A program made the position numbers and the translations under genes. From Diphasiastrum complanatum (Eukaryota > Streptophyta > Lycopodiopsida > Lycopodiales > Lycopodiaceae): a stretch of DNA of 41,533 bases. The DNA is taken from positions 1 to 41,533 of the forward strand of contig MU835140.1 of the NCBI GenBank assembly GCA_029204225.1, written 5' to 3'. How positions within the stretch are numbered: the stretch's first letter is position 1; each line of letters begins with the position of its first letter. The notes beneath the pieces are model-generated. The model was not told the origin of the DNA. It did not search any database and worked only from the letters and a program-made list of their open reading frames with translations. Positions 1 through 11,325 of this stretch are shown here, in pieces.

Positions 1-371
1 ATTGAACAAGTATATTGACCTATTTAGTGTTTTGATCTACAAAAGATCCAATCTACAAAAGCAAAAAATCCGATTTTGGTGTAGAATCCTCTCTAGCATG
101 CTCTAGACTTGATATCTTCACCAAATCATTGATAGATCTGATTTCCTCCTTCATAAGCTGAAACACAAGCTTTGATATCAAGTGAAAGATTTCAGATCCT
201 TAAGATCCAATCTACTTGAATGATCTTTGGTTAGAAAGAGAAAAATACACTACCAATTTCACCAATGTAGAAAAATCAGCATCTACACACAATTTGAGAT
301 GCAAACACTAATAGAACTTGATCAAACCTGAATGAAATGATCATGTAGTGTTGCTGTACAAAACCAGCAAG
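1..371. other. AT-rich stretch, possible copia tail
   Basis: No gene can be supported. In the plus strand at about 109-132 a frame reads LDIFTKSL, which resembles the DIFTK(A/P/S)L motif near the C-terminus of copia RNase H. The following LTR-like repeat (372-669) has a second copy at 20219 that really does follow a copia RNase H end, which makes this reading more plausible. It is only seven or eight residues and could be chance. Confidence 0.3.
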
Positions 372-669
372 CTACTGTATTTCACACGTGTGAATCCAAA
401 AATAGCAAATATAGATCATTCTACACATAGAATTGCAAGCAATCACCAAGATAGTGCACCAATGGATAGTAGAACCCAAGAGAACCATATATAAGCATGA
501 AATGAGATAGATAAGAGAGAAGATGACTCTCTCCATGAGTTACATCCTTTTATAGCAGGTCCGAACCCTATTTGGCCACTTGGATTTCCCACCAAAATGC
601 TAACCCTACCAATTTTGGGTCTAGATTCAATGTACCCAACTTATTCAAATTGAATCTACTCAAACTCGC
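372..669 (+). repeat. 298-bp LTR-like repeat, copy 1
   Basis: This 298-bp block is nearly identical, and equal in length, to 20219-20516. It begins at CTACTGTATTTCACACGTG and ends at ACTCGC in both copies; flanking sequence diverges sharply on both sides. It contains TATATAA near 488 and a promoter-like run (CCTTTTATAGCAGG near 546). Copy 2 lies directly after a copia RNase H C-terminus, so the block is most likely part of a copia LTR. The same endpoints in both places may instead mean a short mobile unit. Confidence 0.6.
381..394. repeat. 14-bp G-box palindrome TTCACACGTGTGAA
   Basis: Exact palindrome with a CACGTG core, inside LTR-like repeat copy 1. The same 14-mer is also found at 6254, 6809 and 41479. 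CACGTG is the plant G-box core; any regulatory role is inference. Confidence 0.6.
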
Positions 670-696
670 ACTCTATCTTTCCCACACTTTCAAAAA

Positions 697-1560
697 GTGT
701 TTATTCAAATGAAATTTAGACTAATGAACTTTGAAAAGTCAACCTCTAAGTCTAAAACAAGTTTTGGCCTCAATATGCCAAACATGGAAATATTGCAAAA
801 TCTGATGAAAGTAGTTGAATCTTTCACACATATCTGTACAGTGCATGCGGACATGCGTATTATAGAAAGAATAATATATCTTCACATATTGTTTGCATGG
901 AATTCCCAACCAGAGGCCTCTGCGAAGGAAGCTATTTCTAGATTAGAGGATGTGTTGTCCAAAGCAGGCTTGCATAAAGGCCACGTTAAAATAAAAAAAG
1001 ATGACAAGCTATCAAGTAAAACAGGAAATATTCCATGCAAGCCGAGCATTGGAGGATCTAAAGCTCGATTATTCTAGCAAACAATCTAAGGTTCAATACA
1101 CGGTTTGGAAAGAAATTATTGCAGCAACTCAATATTTCGAAAAAGAAGGTTCTACTCGTATACACAAAGTAGAAGTTTGGAAAAGTTAGACAACATGGTG
1201 AAATACTTGAGAAAAGTTTCACATACTGATGTTCAAATGATACATAAAACAACCAATAAATTTGTGGATGCAGTTCAAAGTGCATGGGGTGTTGATCATA
1301 TAACACATTATATGGTAAGATTTTGATTTTACACTACGATAGACAAATATGTGCAATTAAATTAGATACTTTTGGTACTGATTTAGATTATGTTTTTATG
1401 ACATGCAGCACATATTACGACATCATTCGACATTCTTTGCAAAAAATAGTGGAAGTCTTAGCATATGGTCATCGCAAAGAATGGAAAAATCTCATTGGCA
1501 AGCAAGAGCGGCATTTCATCAAATTCGTCATAATACAAAATTGACGGATTATAAAAATTT
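697..1560 (+). pseudogene. Unidentified broken coding stretch
   Basis: Several overlapping plus-strand frames give protein-like sequence broken by frameshifts. A 126-codon run at 697-1077 includes a helical-looking stretch with EASAKEAISRLEDVLSKAG. A second frame at about 1001-1189 reads LEDLKLDYSSKQSKVQYTVW, and a third at about 1190-1326 includes NKFVDAVQSAWGVDHITHYM and ends next to a GT that could be a splice donor. The composition is unlike the retroelement frames around it. I recognise no family. It could be a captured host-gene fragment or an old transposase. Low confidence that it was ever one gene. Confidence 0.3.
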
Positions 1561-1812
1561 CAAAAAGCATGCAAATTTATACAAGCCAATAGGCTATAGA
1601 CAAACAATAAAATTTTGTATATTAAATAAAAATATTTACAAAGTACAAACTTCCTACCAGCTATCATCTGCACATACTGAACCCGAATCTACGCTCTGAA
1701 CTATAATTCTTCCCATCCAACACTCGTTATTCACAGTTTTCTATTGTTTTCACACCTTTTTACCTTTTCCATCGTTTTTTTTTTTTTTCGCCCTTTAATC
1801 ATCACCACTAAT
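1561..1812. other. Leader before ORF-X1, nothing coding
   Basis: AT-rich sequence ending in a T-rich tract (1777-1790) shortly before the ATG of ORF-X1. No short-repeat array like those before the other ORF-X copies is evident here. Confidence 0.4.
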
Positions 1813-4800
1813 ATGGTCTCCTCACTCTCTAAAGACTCTAACACCAAGCAGGTGATCTAGCGTGAAATCCCTGAGGCCACATAGATTTGGCCCTTACCCT
1901 CTAATGCTCTAATCCAACTATGGCTATAGACAGCCGACCCACTTCTAGAAGCAATGGGTTTTTATCGGGCGCTTTTTCATTTTGAGATTAACATGGGCCT
2001 CGCCCTTCATGCTTACGCCACCTGGGAAGTGCCTAAGACACGCTTCTACTTCCTGTAGCAAGGTACCACGTACAAGGTCAGGATTAACGCAAACTCGATG
2101 GTCACCATTGGCATTATGTCCAGTGATCGTCAACCCATCTCCCATCGCTATGCCAAAACTCTGATCAAATCTTTCACCCAAACTGCGCTAGAAATCCCAA
2201 TTCAGACTAACAATGGTTATCTGATAGATGCTATCACGAAACCCGTCATTCAGGTGGCTGCACATCTGTTGAATAACTTTCTGATTATTTCAACATTTTG
2301 CAAGGACAGAATCTAGTCCACATTGATGAGTCAGATAGTGGAATCCTTTCTGAAATTCCTTGGTCTCTCAGTTGTGCCATACAACTGGCATAGCTTCCTC
2401 ATTCGTGAACCAACCACTGACATCAAACCCAACAACCGTGACCATATCGCAGTAGGCCCTCTATTGTGTAACTTTGCCTGTGCACTTCACGAGGCAAAAG
2501 TGCCTGACTTCCCAGGCTCATCCCTTTTGTCTACCCTTGTGCCACACACTAACCTCTATCAGCCGTCTCAAGTATCCACCTCTCGCCAACCTGCAGTTAC
2601 TAACACAACGGCCAACAAATGAATGCGTGGTGCTACCTCTTCTTCTTCATCTCCACCTGCTACCCGAAGATGCACCACCACCACCGCACTAACGACTCCA
2701 TCAACCACCGCCACTTCTTCTTCCGTGCAACCATCCCCTTCCGTATCTGTTGTCACTACCCCTCATCTTGTTCCATCCACAACTATTTATGTGTCCATCC
2801 CCATTTCCTCTGTTGATATCACTTCCATCTATGTTCCATTATCCACTCACCATTGCATCCTCCATCACTCCTGCCGCCACCGTTGCTTTCATACCATTTA
2901 ATCCGTCTGATTCTCAATTGTCTCTCGACAGTCTGGCATGGATGCAAGTCATCAATTTTTCACCCCCACGTCAGACCCTTTCTGCTCCATCTTTGCCTTC
3001 TTCCATACTCCACACCACCCTTCAGTTCCCCTCTGTCCCTTCTATTCTCTCGTTCAGGCAAACCGTCCTCACTCCCATTTCCACACTTGCTTCTCAAACC
3101 TCAACTGCTTCACCAACAAAGGTTGCCGAGGGCAACCAACCGTTGCCTGATGATGCATTTGTCCAAACAGTTTTCGTACCATCGCCAGATCGGACTGATC
3201 CTACCGCCCCAGATGGCATCAGGTCCAACGAGAACCTGATTGAAGATGATGACGACGGAACACCACAAGTCGTTGGGGCCGATACAACACAAGCCCCTAC
3301 CAGTGCCAGTGTATCGGCTGCTCCCCCAGACCTAACGACGATGTACCAGACTCTGGGCAAATACATTCTGGAGGCAGTAGCAGCCAAAGCTATATTGGAA
3401 AGCAGGGTACTACACCTAGCAACAAGCAACACCCAACTGTGAGCAGACCTCACCAAGCTGCAACACGAGCTGATCCTAGCTCACCAGCATGAGCAAGAAG
3501 GGCACCAGGAGATTGCCAAGCTGCAGCAAAAGGAGGAGGGCCTCAATAATTATATCCAAAGCCTCTCCAAAGCATTGACAGAGGCCTCCATGAAGGTGCA
3601 GGAGCTTCAATCTAAAGCGTCTCAATGGCTTGCTCCCATCCAGGTGCAACTAAACATTTTGGAAGCAGAGAATATGCACCTGGGGGCGGAGGTCAAAGCC
3701 CTATAGATGAAAAGCTCGTCTGGTTAGCTCAACCTGCACCAAACTCAAGGCCGCTATCAGAATCAAAATTGAATCTCTTTCGGTGTCAGTTGTAGGTTTA
3801 TAATCAAACCTTGAACAGCTACCAGACAGAGTTTAATAAATATCGAAAAGCGCAACTCACGAGCTCGCCCAGGCCAAACAAGCCCTCAAGGCTTGCCAAA
3901 AATTCATGGAAACGAAGGCCCAGCCCACCCCCGTGGTAATTCCACCGCCACCTATTTTTGACACTGCACAGGCCAGTACAATCCTAGACCAAAGCCAGCA
4001 GGCAGTAGGGGGATTTATCCAAGATCAAGGGTCCGAAGGCCAAGACCAAGGACAAACGGATACGGCTGCTGAGATGCGAGACCAGGGCCAAGGCGCAAGA
4101 ACCAGCCAAAGCCAAGAGGAAGGACATGCCACATTGTCCAGAGGTTCGTGCACGATATCTGCTAGCCGGGCCTTCCGAAGACCAAAGTTCGTAGAGGAGA
4201 AAATAAACGAGTGCCTATCAAAGTATCCCCACAAGTCATCAAGAGGCGGTTGGCAGATATCGTTTTCAGCTTAGACAATAAAGGGCAAAGAACTGCAAGC
4301 ATTACTCGCCCTCCAACCACAACTAGAGTGGCGTCAGCAGTTGTTCGAAAGAGACCCTGCGGCCATTGGGCCTACGTGACAAGTCCGCAACAATTACGGG
4401 TGAACGTGCACTTCTTGCCATGTACACGAAGATCCAAATGGGCGGAATGTGACACCCCTCTAGACAAGATCACACTCCAAAATTTTAATTGGCTGATCAT
4501 TCCATCAGAACACGGGTGGACTACGAATGTAGATGCCAGAAGGGCTCTAACCACGTTCGTGAATCAATATATCAATTGTCCTGATCCAACGGTCCGCGCA
4601 GCAGCCACTTACGCCCGAGACTTAGAACATTTAATGGGAATTGAAACCAAATGGGATGATTTTCTTCCCTCAATATTCTTTGATCCTAATAAGACACTAG
4701 CTTTTGACAAAGTCGAAGATCAGCTACCAGTCGCTCGTGTATATTACCGAGCTGCATTCCTTGGAGATCCCTGGACGCGTCGATTCCAAGCATGGATCGA

Positions 4801-4909
4801 TCAAGAATGGCTGACATGAGTCCACAAGTCCTTCCACATGCCCAAGGACTCGACGAAACTGGACTGTCTCAACTTCATGGAAGACATCACGGGTTACATG
4901 ATCCACTAG
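1813..4909 (+). pseudogene. ORF-X1: env-position ORF of gypsy lineage, decayed
   Basis: Longest plus-strand member of a four-copy family in this window. From the ATG at 1813 one frame runs to about 2622 through five TAG codons and ends in TGA. Its N-terminal block contains PLLEAMGFY, HAYATW and TTYKVRIN, which align with ORF-X2 (PLLMTMGIY, MAFSTW, TTHKV). A Pro/Ser/Thr-rich region follows (2620-3300, with a frameshift at about 2750-2900), then a coiled coil (3330-3706, heptads such as EIAKLQQKEEGLNNYIQSL), another frameshift, a Gln/Pro-rich linker, a KYP...RGG block (about 4222-4250), LQPQLEWR (about 4310, another frame), and a C-terminal domain (4440-4816) with KWDDFLP, FDPNK and ARVYYRAAFLGDPW. 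The last stop is at 4907. Integrase is not visible upstream. Function unknown; no membrane segment or catalytic motif noted. Confidence 0.65.
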
Positions 4910-4928
4910 AGGGTATTCCCAACAAAGT

Positions 4929-5640
4929 GTAAATAAATAAAATCATCCAATAAAATGTGTTGCGAGGGCATGGCATCCTGCGCGTATAAGCCTATGGCCC
5001 AATAAGCATGCAAGCCTAAGTGTAAATAAAATAAAATAGACTTGGGCCTTTGAATTAAAATAAAACTAGAGGCCCAAAGTCATTTTTAAACTTAGAGATT
5101 ACTTTTTAGAGTTGGGTCCAAATTGGGACTCACATGAATCTTGTGAATTTCAATGTACTTTTTATGGACCCTTGGATCAAGTTGGGTCCAAGATGAATGG
5201 ATAGGTTCAATGTAAATATTAGCCAATAGGATTTTGGGGCAAGGGCCTTTTCCATTTTATAAAAAGACACCAATTGTACACTATTTTCATGCTTAATAGA
5301 GAGGAGGAGACTCTATCATTTTGAGAGCTCAAGCATTCTCATTTGCTAATCACTCTTGCTTATGCTATTGTTGTGATTGCTTGTTATTGTCATTTCCCAT
5401 GCTTTTTGGTTTATGCTAGTTAAGGTTTTTTCATGAGCTGAGCTAACCTCCATATCATCTCTCTCTCTTTCTCTCTTCTTCTTCTTCTTCTTCTTCTCCT
5501 TCTATTCTATCCTCTCTCTTCACCCAAAATCATGATGAAGTTAGTTTAGGGGAGTAGAGTTAGTGTGAGTAGTGTTAAGGGAGGTAGAGTTAGATGCAAA
5601 GTAGGAAACTAACTAAAAGTATCATCTATGCATAGTTAGG
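4929..5640 (+). mobile_element. Candidate 3' LTR after ORF-X1
   Basis: Non-coding sequence directly after ORF-X1, where ORF-X3 is followed by its PPT and 3' LTR. It begins near TGTAAATAAATAAAATC, has a TATA-like TTTTATAAAAAG at about 5254-5265 and a pyrimidine-rich downstream part. A purine run (AGAGGG) precedes it at about 4908. I found no second copy in the window, so ends and identity are uncertain. It abuts an inverted copia gag at about 5640. Confidence 0.35.
5459..5520. repeat. CT/TTC microsatellite
   Basis: Pyrimidine-only tract: a CTCTCT run passing into about seven TTC units, then mixed CTC/TCT. It lies downstream of the TATA-like box of the candidate LTR, where 5' leader sequence would be expected. 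Confidence 0.85.
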
Positions 5641-5641
5641 C

Positions 5642-5992
5642 ACCTATCCAGTGATCTAACCCTTGTTGACAGGCGGGAGGGCTATACGATGCAAGATCTT
5701 CGACCCTACACATATCTTCGACCCTACACATATTTCTTAGAGTAAGGACTCTTGAAGTGTTTTTAGACTCATAAATGGATTGAAGAGTACTCCATGCTTC
5801 TTGAGCATTGATACAACAGCTAATCTCTCTTAGAACTTCATTAGAGACATTTAGCTTTAAAACATGAAGAGCAAAACGTGCTCTTTTCTTGAATTTGGGA
5901 ATTTCTTGAGGATTAGTAGACTCCTCCTCATTCCCATTCACTATATCTATTAGATCTTGAAGTAAAGAATGGATTCTATCCTCACTTTTCAT
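5642..5992 (-). pseudogene. Ty1/copia gag N-terminal fragment (UBN2-like)
   Basis: Minus-strand frame with a copia Gag (UBN2-type) signature: AQEAWSTLQSIYESKNTSRV, preceded by a KKRARFALHVLKLNVS stretch. In the family this domain forms the capsid-like shell of the virus-like particle. About 118 residues are seen. The C-terminal part, protease and the rest of pol are missing beyond 5642, where the candidate gypsy LTR starts. Near the break an 18-bp unit (ATCTTCGACCCTACACAT) is tandemly duplicated, giving RVEDMCRVED. The matching PBS and LTR lie at 6788-7338 on the same strand. Confidence 0.75.
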
Positions 5993-6787
5993 GTACCATA
6001 ATTTGTAGAAGTGAGTCTCTCACTTTGTTCTAATAGATAAGATCCCATTGAAGTCATGCCTAGAAAATTGATTTTAGCTTACTAAATGAATGTTTTCAGA
6101 GGTTCAAAACTAATCAAATGTAAAATATTGATCACTTGGAATCAAGTAACAAATGATTGAGAACTCAAAGAAGGCCAAAAATAACAATTTCTAGGTGCTA
6201 GTCAAAATTTGCACTTAATTTTTCAAAGCAAAAGTGGATGAAGTAAATCTGTGTTCACACGTGTGAAATAGCTTAAAAAAGTCAGATTTATCATTTAGAA
6301 AGTTTCATCCATTCACAGGACCATAGATCCAAACAATGCTTCTTAGATTGAAGAAAATTGAAAAATAGTTGAAATTTGTTATTTTGACTCCAACAATAAA
6401 GGGTCTTTGATAGTACAGCCTTCAAGTTTTTCTTCTTCAATATGCCTCACTTTGAGTGCAAAGAACTCTCCTTAGGATCCACCAATCCTCTTGAGGTCAC
6501 TTAAATCACAATCTACACTTGATTAGCTTTCCATTCATATGCAACATGGATGGAAAAGATGAGAAGTAACATAGCCCCCATTCTATTTTGATTAGAGGCC
6601 TCACACGTGCTTCTACAATAGGCCGTACAACTCTTAAATCAGAGAAAATGATACATTAATAAGTGATGATGAGAGTGGATCTAGTTAGCTCAAAAGTGAG
6701 TGCTAGTAAGAGGCAAAATTTCACCAACAATGATGAGAAGTCATTCCATTTGACAAAGAAATGATTAGATGTGTATTCTCCTATCAA
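5993..6787 (-). other. Leader of minus-strand copia element
   Basis: Non-coding AT-rich region between the gag start and the PBS. It contains one exact TTCACACGTGTGAA palindrome (6254-6267) and a related CACACGTGC at about 6602. No other feature seen. Confidence 0.5.
6254..6267. repeat. 14-bp G-box palindrome TTCACACGTGTGAA
   Basis: Second exact copy of the palindrome, in the leader of the 5.6-7.3 kb copia remnant. Confidence 0.6.
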
Positions 6788-6799
6788 GCTCTGATACCA
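6788..6799 (-). other. Primer-binding site (tRNA-iMet type)
   Basis: Plus strand reads GCTCTGATACCA, the complement of TGGTATCAGAGC, which pairs with the 3' end of plant initiator-Met tRNA. It touches the LTR that starts with TG at 6800, so the element runs on the minus strand with its 5' LTR to the right. Confidence 0.85.
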
Positions 6800-7338
6800 T
6801 GAGAACTTTTCACACGTGTGAACCAGCTGCAAGTACAAAGGATCAAGAGAATGAATGATTCCACACTAAACTAGCTTCTATTCCAAAAACATGGAAAACA
6901 TTGGCAAGCTAGTTAGCATGAAGACAAGAGCATTCATCACAATCTAACTATCATTACACCTCAAATGGATCAAATGGAAGTTTTACTTGAAGAAGTGTAT
7001 TCTTGTGGTACAAATCCACCTTATTTATAATACAAGAGGCCTTCTAGAACTTGTGGAGAGAGAGAACAATCTAGATGCCACATTGCCTCTACCTCTCTAC
7101 TAGATGACAAAAAGAGAGATGGATAAGACTAGAGAATCTCTCTTTTTGAGAATCCTTTGACCTACAAGAGTAGCCTCAAATGCTTCTTGATAGGTTCTAG
7201 ACCTACACATCACTATGAAGACAAAAAACTAAGTTGACTCTAATTGGAAAGTTACTAGACTAGTCTACCTCAAGTTTGGACAAAACCCAAAACTTGAATC
7301 TCTAAGTTTAATATTATTTTAATTCTACAATATTTTCA
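6800..7338 (-). mobile_element. 5' LTR of minus-strand copia element
   Basis: Begins TGAGAACTTTTCACACGTG directly after the PBS complement. The far end is not certain; TATTTTCA at about 7331-7338 gives a plausible inverted end (TGAGAA against TGAAAA). The sequence is non-coding and includes a G-box palindrome close to its terminus. No second LTR of this type was found. Confidence 0.55.
6809..6822. repeat. 14-bp G-box palindrome TTCACACGTGTGAA
   Basis: Third exact copy, ten bases inside the terminus of the copia LTR at 6800. Confidence 0.6.
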
Positions 7339-8224
7339 CAAGTATGAGATGTATACCACATGAGATATGCTCCTCTTTCCCTTGAAATGTGAGCCATATG
7401 GGCTCAACCATGTTTCTTGAGCTTCTTTTTGGAATCACTCCTTCTTGAAGGAAATCCGAGACTCCATGTCTCATAATGATCATAACAACCATGACCATAC
7501 AATATGCACTTCCTATGATTATCAAGATTGCTTATGCTAGAAACATAAGTCCAAAAATCACCACAACTTGGCATGATTTTTCTAATATTGAAATCAAAAG
7601 GTATTTCCATATCAATAAGGCTAAGTACTTGCTTATGGATATAAGTGTCCACTTTGGATGCTTCACTTATTCTCATAAGAAGTTTACAACTTGCCTTTAA
7701 GATTGAAAACTTACAATTTTCATCTTTATGAATGAACACCTCATTCATGATCTTATTGAGACCAAAAGAATCTACATTATGAAGACATTTCCATTTTCTT
7801 GACTCATTTCCAATATAAGTTTACACGAAAAATATGCTTTGCTATACTTTAAGGCATCACACTCAACTAGTATTGCCTTATTCCACCTTTGAGATACAAA
7901 AATCTCTTCAAAGCAAGATGTTTCTTCATAAGTTGACATGATAGCATAAATGAAACTATTTTCATTTTGTGATTGCTCCTTATTCTTGATTGATTTCTCT
8001 CGGATAATAACAATAAGTTTGAACTTATCCAAAGTTCCAAGCAAAATACTTTCCAAGGACATAAAATAAATCCAAGTTGCTTTCATGAAAGTGACATCAA
8101 TCTTTGCATCTTGAACCAAACAATGCACTTCCAAATAAAAAATTTCAAAAGGTTTGACTTGTGTTATGATGGATCCTTGAAGACAAATCTTGCAAGTCCT
8201 TGTGAGACTCCAAGTCTCATTCAC
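7339..8224 (-). pseudogene. Unidentified minus-strand broken frame
   Basis: Two minus-strand open stretches (about 7772-8224 and 7404-7748) lie downstream of the copia zinc-knuckle frame in the same direction. If it is the same element this is where protease or integrase should be, but I see none of their motifs. The composition is Cys/Ser/Ile-rich. It is either a badly decayed pol region or non-coding filler. Confidence 0.25.
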
Positions 8225-8250
8225 TTTTCACAAAGGAAACACCTTTCCTT

Positions 8251-8517
8251 TTATTTGTCCTTCTTGTATTTGCATTTCGAAATTGAAGCTCCATCCTTCA
8301 CCTTGGCCACCTTGCTTTGGTTCTCCTTGGATGGATTGGTCTTCTTTTTGTAGCATTTTGAGGAAAAATATCCTCCCTTGCCACAAAGGTTGCACTTAAG
8401 ATCCTTACTTGCCTTCAACAGGATGCCACCTATTGATGCCATGTGAAACAAGACTTGTGATATGATTCTACAAATGTAATTTGTGACTCTCAAGTGACTA
8501 GATTTGAACATATTCAA
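8251..8517 (-). pseudogene. Copia-type gag zinc knuckle, degenerate
   Basis: Minus-strand frame with CNLCGKGGYFSSKC followed by a Lys-rich tail. Spacing is that of the CX2CX4HX4C retroviral zinc knuckle, but the His position holds Tyr. Such knuckles bind the element's RNA during packaging. About 88 codons are open. The upstream N-terminal gag is lost in the repeat-rich region to the right. The LTR/PBS pair at 10476-11320 has the same orientation and is the probable 5' end. Confidence 0.55.
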
Positions 8518-10067
8518 TAGTCTAGAAGGATCTACAAAAGATCTAGCTCACAAACCTAACAATCAATCTTCACACTAATGTCTAGTCACTTGGAAACTTT
8601 GCTTTGATGCTAAGACAAAAGCACACAATCTTTGAATCAAATAACAAAAGAAATCAGATCCAAACTCCTATTGGACTTAACAAATACCAATAAATCTTTC
8701 TTTTGAGAGTTGAAATGGATATGAAAAGATTTGGCACCTAGATTTTCCTTTTCACTTGACCAGTTCTCTCAACACATGAGATTCTTGAACAAAAGATGGA
8801 TTTTGTTTCAAAAACATGAAAATCAAACTTAATCACTTCTTTTGGACTCACTCTTAACTCAAATAGTCTCACTCTTGAGATTTAGAATGAAGTTGATTTG
8901 ATTTGACAACAAACTATACCACCAATTTTCACAAAACATAGGATCTACTCTAGATCACTCAAATTTGACAAGTACATTTGATTCAAACACATAAAATTAA
9001 GATCCAATCACCCCTTTTGGAATCCCCAAAGAATATCACTCTTAAGATTTAGAATGGATTTGTAATAATTTGATAACAACCTATGTCAAGATTTTTTCAC
9101 TAAGCTTTATAGTAATCATTTTCTCTATTATCATGTCGTATACTCACTGGTTCACAAAGATCCCAACCATGCATGAACACCCAAATATGGACTCCTCCTT
9201 GTTCTAGACATCCAATGGGATCACAACTTGACCCTCACACTCTCACAAAGAAAGTTGAATAGAACTAATTTGAGTTTCATACATACTATGTCAACTTTTG
9301 CTCAATAAATTGAATTCATTCACCCCTATTGGATTCCACCAATGACTCTACCTCTTAAGAGTTGGAATGAAATTCAAAATCAAAAGTTGTGATCCTTCTT
9401 TCTCACTAAGATATTGTGCTTCAAAGAGCTAATGCCACTTAGAAAGATTTGATCACCTAAGAGAAGACAAACTCTCCACCAATACCAACACAAAATGAGC
9501 TTCTAGATCTTGCCCTCTACAAAGGAAGGACCTCTTAGAAAATTGGATCTCTCTCTACACATTTGCCATACATATCTCAATGAATCTTTTCAAGCCTCAC
9601 GAACACACAAAGATATTGAATAGGGTTGAACAATGTGATTTAGATCTCAATCTCTTTTTTAGAATTCTCAATTGAAGCCAATCTATGTCAAATTCTACAA
9701 AAGATTTGGATAGATGTTATAAATGCACTAGAAACTCTCAAAGGTTTCACTTGGAGGACTGATCCAAGGATGTTTTCTAGCAAATTGATGTTTCTAAACT
9801 TGACCCTATCACTCTTGAACAAATCTAGAGTGATGGTACAATGGATTTTACCCTCTCACCTTGCATATCGCTTCTTAATCTATGATTTTTGGCAATTTTC
9901 TCTCTTAACTTTGACATGTACTCCAAAAATCAGATAAACACATTTAATGCACCTGAATCAAGCTTCAGATTAATTATATGGATGATCTAATCCAAGAACA
10001 AATCATAGGAATAGAATCTCTATAGAAAAAGCTTGAATTTCCACTAAAAATCTCTAAATTTGGGTGT
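8518..10067 (-). other. Long non-coding leader of copia element
   Basis: No coding frame survives. The left half holds diverged repeats (entry at 8640). The rest is AT-rich without motifs I recognise. By position it is the 5' UTR/gag region of the element whose LTR lies at 10488-11320. Confidence 0.4.
8640..9410. repeat. Diverged tandem repeats, units of about 170-300 bp
   Basis: At least four related blocks share the order: (AATCA)CCCCTTTTGGA, about 30 bases, CTCTTRAGATTTAGAATGRA, then TTTGATAACAA-like sequence. They centre near 8660-8730, 8830-8920, 9005-9090 and 9310-9390. Similarity is moderate and the spacing is irregular, so they look like an old tandem array broken up by indels. Confidence 0.5.
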
Positions 10068-10440
10068 ATGAGTCAAATTATGCATCAATTTGAATTTTCT
10101 CAACCAAAAAAGGTTCAGTATGGACCCACACATGTAGAAGGTACACCTACAGCCTACAACAAGTTTTGGTACAAAGAAATTGAATCTAGCTATCAATTCA
10201 AACTCTCTACCTCAAAATTAGCTAGTTTTCAAAAACTTGCTAATTTGGAAAATTTAGCATCAAACTAAAGCATAAGGCTCCAAAATTGGTACTGTACATT
10301 CTAGCACATGTGAAAAGTACCCCTGCAGCTCACAACAAGTTTTTGTCCATAAATTTTGAGTATACCTATCCTATCCAACTCGCCACATCAAAATTAGCTA
10401 GTTTCAAAAAACTTGCTAATTTGGGCTTAGTTTTGGATCA
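10068..10440. repeat. Direct duplication of a segment of about 180 bp
   Basis: Two diverged copies lie head to tail. Both contain ACACTTGTAG/GTGAAAAGTAC-like sequence, CCTACAGCC or CCTGCAGCT followed by ACAACAAGTTTT, and both end in TCAAAATTAGCTAGTTT(T)CAAAAACTTGCTAATTTGG (starts near 10211 and 10388). They lie just inside the PBS of the minus-strand copia element. Confidence 0.7.
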
Positions 10441-10475
10441 ACCCTATCAAATCTTCATAAATCCTCTTGTACTTG

Positions 10476-10487
10476 GCTCTGATACCA
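10476..10487 (-). other. Primer-binding site (tRNA-iMet type)
   Basis: GCTCTGATACCA on the plus strand, with no spacer before the LTR at 10488. Defines a second minus-strand copia element. Confidence 0.88.
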
Positions 10488-11320
10488 TGTGGAAATCTGC
10501 AAAATTGGACCAAGAATGGATCCTAAAATGATCCACAAGAGTGGTTGGATGTTAGATACAATTGATCTATCAATCTACACAAGATTTAGATCAATCTAGA
10601 TCAAATTTAGATGAGAAAATATAACAAGAACAATCATAAATGAAAGGGAATTGTACTTGCTGGTTTCACACATGTAAACACATGTCATAGTACAGACTCC
10701 AGCCTGAAATCAAAGTACAATGTGATAGGAACTCAAAACTATCAAGAAAAATCAAGACAAATGATGAAATTGACAAGAATTGTCTCCAAAACCAAGATTG
10801 GTGTTTCTTGTTGATTATGGCCAAATGTGGCTCTATATATACAAAAAGTGAGAGGTCGGGGTACTGATCATCCCTTTGATCTCACATGTGTGAAGGTGCT
10901 TTGTCATGTGATGATTCATCATGCAAAATTGACACTTGGACAAAACCTTCTATTTTGAGCACTTTTGGTCCATTTTTCTACTATATAGAAAACTAATGAA
11001 AACTCTTCTAGAAGTGCAAATTCAACTTCCTCACCCTATTCCACAGGTGTGAAAAGACCTCTACACATGGGATTTGACACCTAATCTCATGATGTGGCTT
11101 CATGCAATCTCTAGATTGATGCCATGTGGCATATGGCTAAAAAACATGATTTTGGCTTTTTAGCCAATAGAACTTGACTTAAACTATATGTACAAGCTAT
11201 ATGATTGTACTACATGAAAAGTACATTTATTTTACACATGGGAACAGGCTCCACACATGTGTAATCATCCTATATACATAGATTTGGCCTTGACCAAGCA
11301 TAATTTTTGCATTTTTCACA
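10488..11320 (-). mobile_element. 833-bp copia 5' LTR with matching inverted ends
   Basis: The left end TGTGGAAATCTGCAAAAT is almost the reverse complement of the right end ATTTTTGCATTTTTCACA. With the PBS at its left edge this fixes both LTR borders. It contains several CACATGTG/CACAGGTG variants of the G-box palindrome and a TATATATAC near 10832. The five bases after it are CTCCT; the partner duplication and the 3' LTR were not found, so the element is truncated on its left. Confidence 0.8.
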
Positions 11321-11325
11321 CTCCT

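Noticed and set aside
1813-2622. Reassigned TAG codon (stop recoding) in ORF-X1, because five in-frame stops are all TAG
   Set aside because: TGA stops and frameshifts also interrupt the family, and the neighbouring copia and gypsy genes are decayed in the same way. Methylation-driven mutation explains the bias without a new code.
2568-3456. Minus-strand open frames rich in Val/Glu/Gly opposite ORF-X1
   Set aside because: They are the complement of the Pro/Ser/Thr-rich linker of ORF-X1 and have no motif of their own.
7772-8224. Copia integrase or RT in the minus-strand frame
   Set aside because: No HHCC, DDE, YxDD or HSRTKHI-type motif could be found, so it was left unidentified.
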